NCBI GenBank assembly: GCA_029204225.1
Contig: CM055093.1
Location: 18,749,041 to 18,813,040 of the forward strand
Length of the DNA: 64,000 nt
Source: Diphasiastrum complanatum
Taxonomy: Eukaryota; Streptophyta; Lycopodiopsida; Lycopodiales; Lycopodiaceae
Reading direction: 5' to 3'
The position numbers and the translations under genes are program-made. The notes under the pieces are model-generated. The model saw nothing but the letters and a program-made list of their open reading frames with translations. It searched no databases and was not told the DNA's origin. Below are positions 60,771-64,000 of this stretch, piece by piece. The first letter of the stretch is position 1. Every line of letters begins with the position of its first letter.

Positions 60771-62360
60771 AGCCATGACTACCGAGTTTGTGAGATTAGC
60801 TTCATTTTAGATGTTTCATGATGAGACAGTTCAACAATACATTAGACAATTGTACAAACTAGTGAAAGATAATGATCTGCTAAGCCCAGAGATCATAATG
60901 CAGAACTACTATATCAAATTACTCGACGAGATCAAACTGGTATGAAGAAGTTCGCATCCGACACTTCATTGCCACAAATTTGTCAGGATGTTGTCATTAT
61001 GGAGAATCTTATCTTAAAGAAGAGAGTAGATTACTCCTGTCCAAACGCAAATATATCATAGGGGGAATCAGGAAAACTTGAATGTTCAACGCTAGTGAAG
61101 AAGACAAGGGCGGAAGGCTACGAATCATCACGGAGTGCAACAGAGTCAAGTGAATCAGGTGCAACAAGTGACCATGAATCTAGTACTTCAGTTCTGGCTG
61201 TCATTAAACTCAAGTTTGCAAAGTAAAGTTTGTTGGGAAAGATCAATGTACATACTGCTTTGAAGATCATTCAAGTACAAGATGTCTAATCAAAAATCCA
61301 TGCTTCTTACAAAGACAAAATACGGAGCAGAAAGTTTGACAACAAGATTCAAGAGATCAAAGGTCAAAAGCAAAATCAAGCCAACAAGGAACTCACTAGG
61401 TGGCTGGATGTCAAATTGATCAATCTAAATCACAAGTTTTTTCAACACAAAATGTCAAAGTAAAAGTATTGCTAATATTATTTTGCATATCACCGAAATC
61501 AGAAGACCATAATAGTCTACTTTTTTATTTTGTAGAAGATCCTAAGGGACGTCCATTAGTTGTGTATGCTTATCAACTCAGAGGAGATGGTATATTGCAC
61601 ATGATATGATGTTTTGGATGTGGAGGAAGCATTGCCGAGCCGAATGTCCACATCGAGGTGATCCATCAACATTCGAACTTTGGTGTGGACAATGCAGAGT
61701 TGAGTTAACCATCCAAACAGAAGTTGGCCATCCATGTTTGGATTGTCTAATGCAGAACCCACAAATAGCTAGGAGGCATTTAGCTTATGTAGATCGACAT
61801 GCACCTGTGTTGTCCACATGCAGTCATAATGCGCTACAAACGAAAAATCTTAGTGCCATCTGGGTATGAAACAAGTGAGAAAGAAGTCAATTTGACAAAA
61901 GTTCCAAAGTACGCAGACACATTCCACGAGCAAACCGACAACAACATCACATAAGACGGAGCTGGTAGAATGTATCAAGCCAATGGTAGTTGAGCAAGTC
62001 AAAAAATTGGCAACCAACGAAGTCCAACGGATTTTACTATCTTGGCATAATCATTGCAAAGATTTCTTGTTGATGAACTACAAAGGGAACTTATGACGAC
62101 AAGACAACTTGAAGGTAGTTCAGCACAAAGTCCAAAGGAAAGTGCAATCACGCAGCCTTCAAATGGGAGGTGCAATACCAAGGGGAAGACTAAGATTGAT
62201 GATTGCCCTTCAACGAGCAAGATTCAACCAAAGTCTGATTGTTCCACAATGCAACATACCACTAGCACAGTGCCAAATCCATTTTTAAAAGGCCAAACCA
62301 GGGAATTTAAGCCCAAAAGGCCAACTGTACATGGAGAACCAACTTGTCCTCAATTGTAAG
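60771..62360 (+). pseudogene. Unidentified cysteine-containing relic, possibly a retroelement gag
   Basis: Scattered frames with stops. About 60775-60945 gives FVRLASF, a stop, and YIRQLYKLVKDNDLLSPEII, which has a helical gag-like look. About 61235-61330 has a knuckle-like CTYCFEDHSSTRC. About 61680-61760 has ELWCGQCRVELTI and HPCLDC, a CX2C pair. None of these blocks matches a family I can name. The region lies directly upstream of Copia F and could be its decayed 5' half, but the Cys spacing is not the usual Copia CX2CX4HX4C. Confidence 0.35.
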
Positions 62361-62844
62361 ATTGACTACGAAGGAAAGTATTCAAGTTCAAGCATACCAT
62401 GAATACCTAGATAGACAAAGTAGTCAAGCGAACACGTCTTATTCACATTACGAATTGGGAGAGTCTATGACATTGGGAGCAATTGCACCAATTTAAGAGG
62501 ATCGCTATCAACCCGCTACCATCCCAAGAACCAATCAGAGGCAGTGCCATGGGACTAGTTTGGCAGCAAGAGGATGTTGCCCGAGTTTGGAAACGACATG
62601 AAATATTCTAAAATATGGCAAGAGGCTCTTGCAATAAGCCCAAACACTACATAAATGAAGTAGAGAGTCAGAAGTATTAGAAATGGATGACTAGTTGGCA
62701 TCCTGTGTGTGTAAGTCCAACATTGGGCCTTAGGCTAATAAGTGTCATGGGGCACAAATAGTAATTAAAAAACAAACTTGGCTTTTGTAAAGTTCCTAAA
62801 AGTAACTAGTCTATCACTTCCTACATCATCTTATGAATCCTTTC

Positions 62845-64000
62845 TGGTAATGGCATTAAGCAACAATTTACTACCAACTATACTCCTCAACAAAACGGGA
62901 TAGTAGAAAGAGAGAACAGAACTCTTTTGAAGCTGCTAGATCCATGTTAAATCATGCACACCCACCCAAGAAATAATGGAGTGAAGCCATCGCTACAACA
63001 TGCAATTGCAGAAGTATTCCAGCACGAAGGCTGTCACAATAAGACACCCTATGAAGCATGTACATGCAAAACACCTAACATAAGCCATTTTAAAGTATTT
63101 GGATGCATCTGCTATGTCCAAGTACCACACAAACTTAGGAAGAAGTTGGATTCAACCTCTTCCAAATGCATCTTCATCGGTTATCCAGCTGAGTACAAGT
63201 CCTACAAGGTCCTTGATATTGACAGTGAATTTGTATCTATAAGTAGAGACGTCAAATTTTTGGAAGATAAATTTCACGACTTCAAAGAATCAGTTTCCAA
63301 AACTGATGATTCTTCATGCATTCCTAAATCATTTCAGTTTGCCACGTTATAATATCTTCCTACAGCGACCCAGATTACTAATACACATGTAGAAGGAAGT
63401 CAAGCAAATCTTTCAATACCAGATCCCATAACAAGGAGTAGTTTATAGAATCAATCTGCACTAGTAGATGTACCTAGTAGCAACAGACAGCCACTTAAAG
63501 AATCCAGAGACTTTTCACCTATCAAAAGATCATCAAGATCTTGGTTACCACCAGACAGGTACAAACATGAACTATTCTAGACTTCAGAAGAAGAACCACA
63601 TAGTGTTTTTGAAGCACTCTCCACACCAGAAGCTGATAAATGGCAAACTGCCATGGATAGTGAATATAGTTCATTCCTCAAGAATCAGACATGGTCTATT
63701 GTAGATCTTCCACCAACGAAGGAGATCATCGATACAAAGTGGATCTTCAAAAGGAAGTTCAACCCAGATGGGTCTATTGCCAAATGGAAGGCAAGATTTG
63801 TAGCAAAAGGCTACAAACACAATCTTGAAATCCATCAAATGGGTGTCAAGGCTGCATTTCTGGCATGGAAAAATCCAAGAAGAAATTTGTATCTCGCAGT
63901 CTGAAGGATATGAGGTAAAGGGCCAAGAACATAAAGTATGTTGACTGCATACAACTTTGTATGTGCTAAAACAAGCTCCACGTGCTTGGTTTTATAGAAT
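62845..64000 (+). mobile_element. Copia element F, partial, runs off the window
   Basis: Integrase end at 62845-63350: YTPQQNGIVERENRTLL with intact Glu, a stop, then KTPYEA, FKVFGCICYVQVPHKLR and CIFIGYPAEYKSYKV. The RT lead starts at about 63600: KWQTAMDSEYSSFLKNQTWS when frame-corrected, and TKWIFKRKFNPDG. After KARFVAKGYK about 40 residues of the standard RT core are missing, and the sequence resumes at HNLEIHQMGVKAAFL, then continues in another frame with LKQAPRAWFYRI at the window edge. Frameshifts and stops show it is inactive. Its protein sequence resembles element E (shared KFHDFK and SRDV motifs), suggesting the same lineage. Confidence 0.85.

Noticed and set aside
60771-62360. Endogenous pararetrovirus insertion
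   Set aside because: No movement protein, coat zinc finger of the right spacing, or RT was found here; only weak Cys pairs, so the claim is unsupported.

Overview
This is a transposon-rich stretch of a plant nuclear genome. Two plant gene families with introns can be recognised, and most of the rest is decayed Copia, Gypsy, LINE and Mutator-like (MULE) sequence with long AT-leaning gaps. A housekeeping-type gene carrying a 10.1 kb intron full of transposons suggests a large-genome land plant such as a gymnosperm, fern or lycophyte. The sequence alone does not settle which, and no rRNA, tRNA or CRISPR was seen.

Layout. 1-7078: a plus-strand Copia element (A) split by a minus-strand Copia fragment (B, about 1152-4903). 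A's reverse transcriptase (RT) is an in-frame chimera with two YVDD motifs. 8284-11869, minus strand: six exons of a TOM1/TOM3/THH1-type seven-transmembrane protein gene; its 3' exons are not in the window. 12.1-13.6 kb: a GC-rich hairpin and tandem repeats. 14313-18908: a minus-strand Copia element (D) with both LTRs, primer-binding site (PBS) and polypurine tract (PPT) but with the integrase core deleted. It sits inside a small cysteine-rich reading frame whose two halves rejoin in frame across the target-site duplication. 23.6-24.8 kb: an unrecognised coiled-coil pseudogene. 25.1-25.6 kb: a 470-bp GA microsatellite. 25.7-29.2 kb: a decayed multi-domain MULE transposase (HHCC-like finger, DDE, SWIM, zinc ribbon). 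30089-35130: a plus-strand Copia element (E) with two LTRs.

38.0-57.3 kb holds the main result: a complete COP1-interacting protein 7 (CIP7)-like gene on the plus strand. I reconstructed 13 exons with GT-AG borders and matching phases, giving an uninterrupted 1661-residue frame. Intron 4 (40901-50993) contains a sense-strand chromodomain Gypsy element, a minus-strand Gypsy relic with a tRNA-Met-type PBS, and a minus-strand LINE RT fragment. The GC-rich promoter carries two perfect G-boxes, a TGACGTCA box and a 16-bp inverted repeat. After 57.3 kb come non-coding sequence, a tract peppered with ACTCGCC-like motifs (60.1-60.5 kb), an unidentified cysteine-containing relic (60.8-62.3 kb) and the start of another plus-strand Copia relic (F) that runs off the window end.

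How the parts relate: the only genes likely to work are the CIP7-like gene and possibly the TOM1-like gene. All transposon reading frames seen carry stops, frameshifts, deletions or catalytic changes. The window is mainly a record of layered insertions that the CIP7-like gene appears to have tolerated by confining them to an intron.
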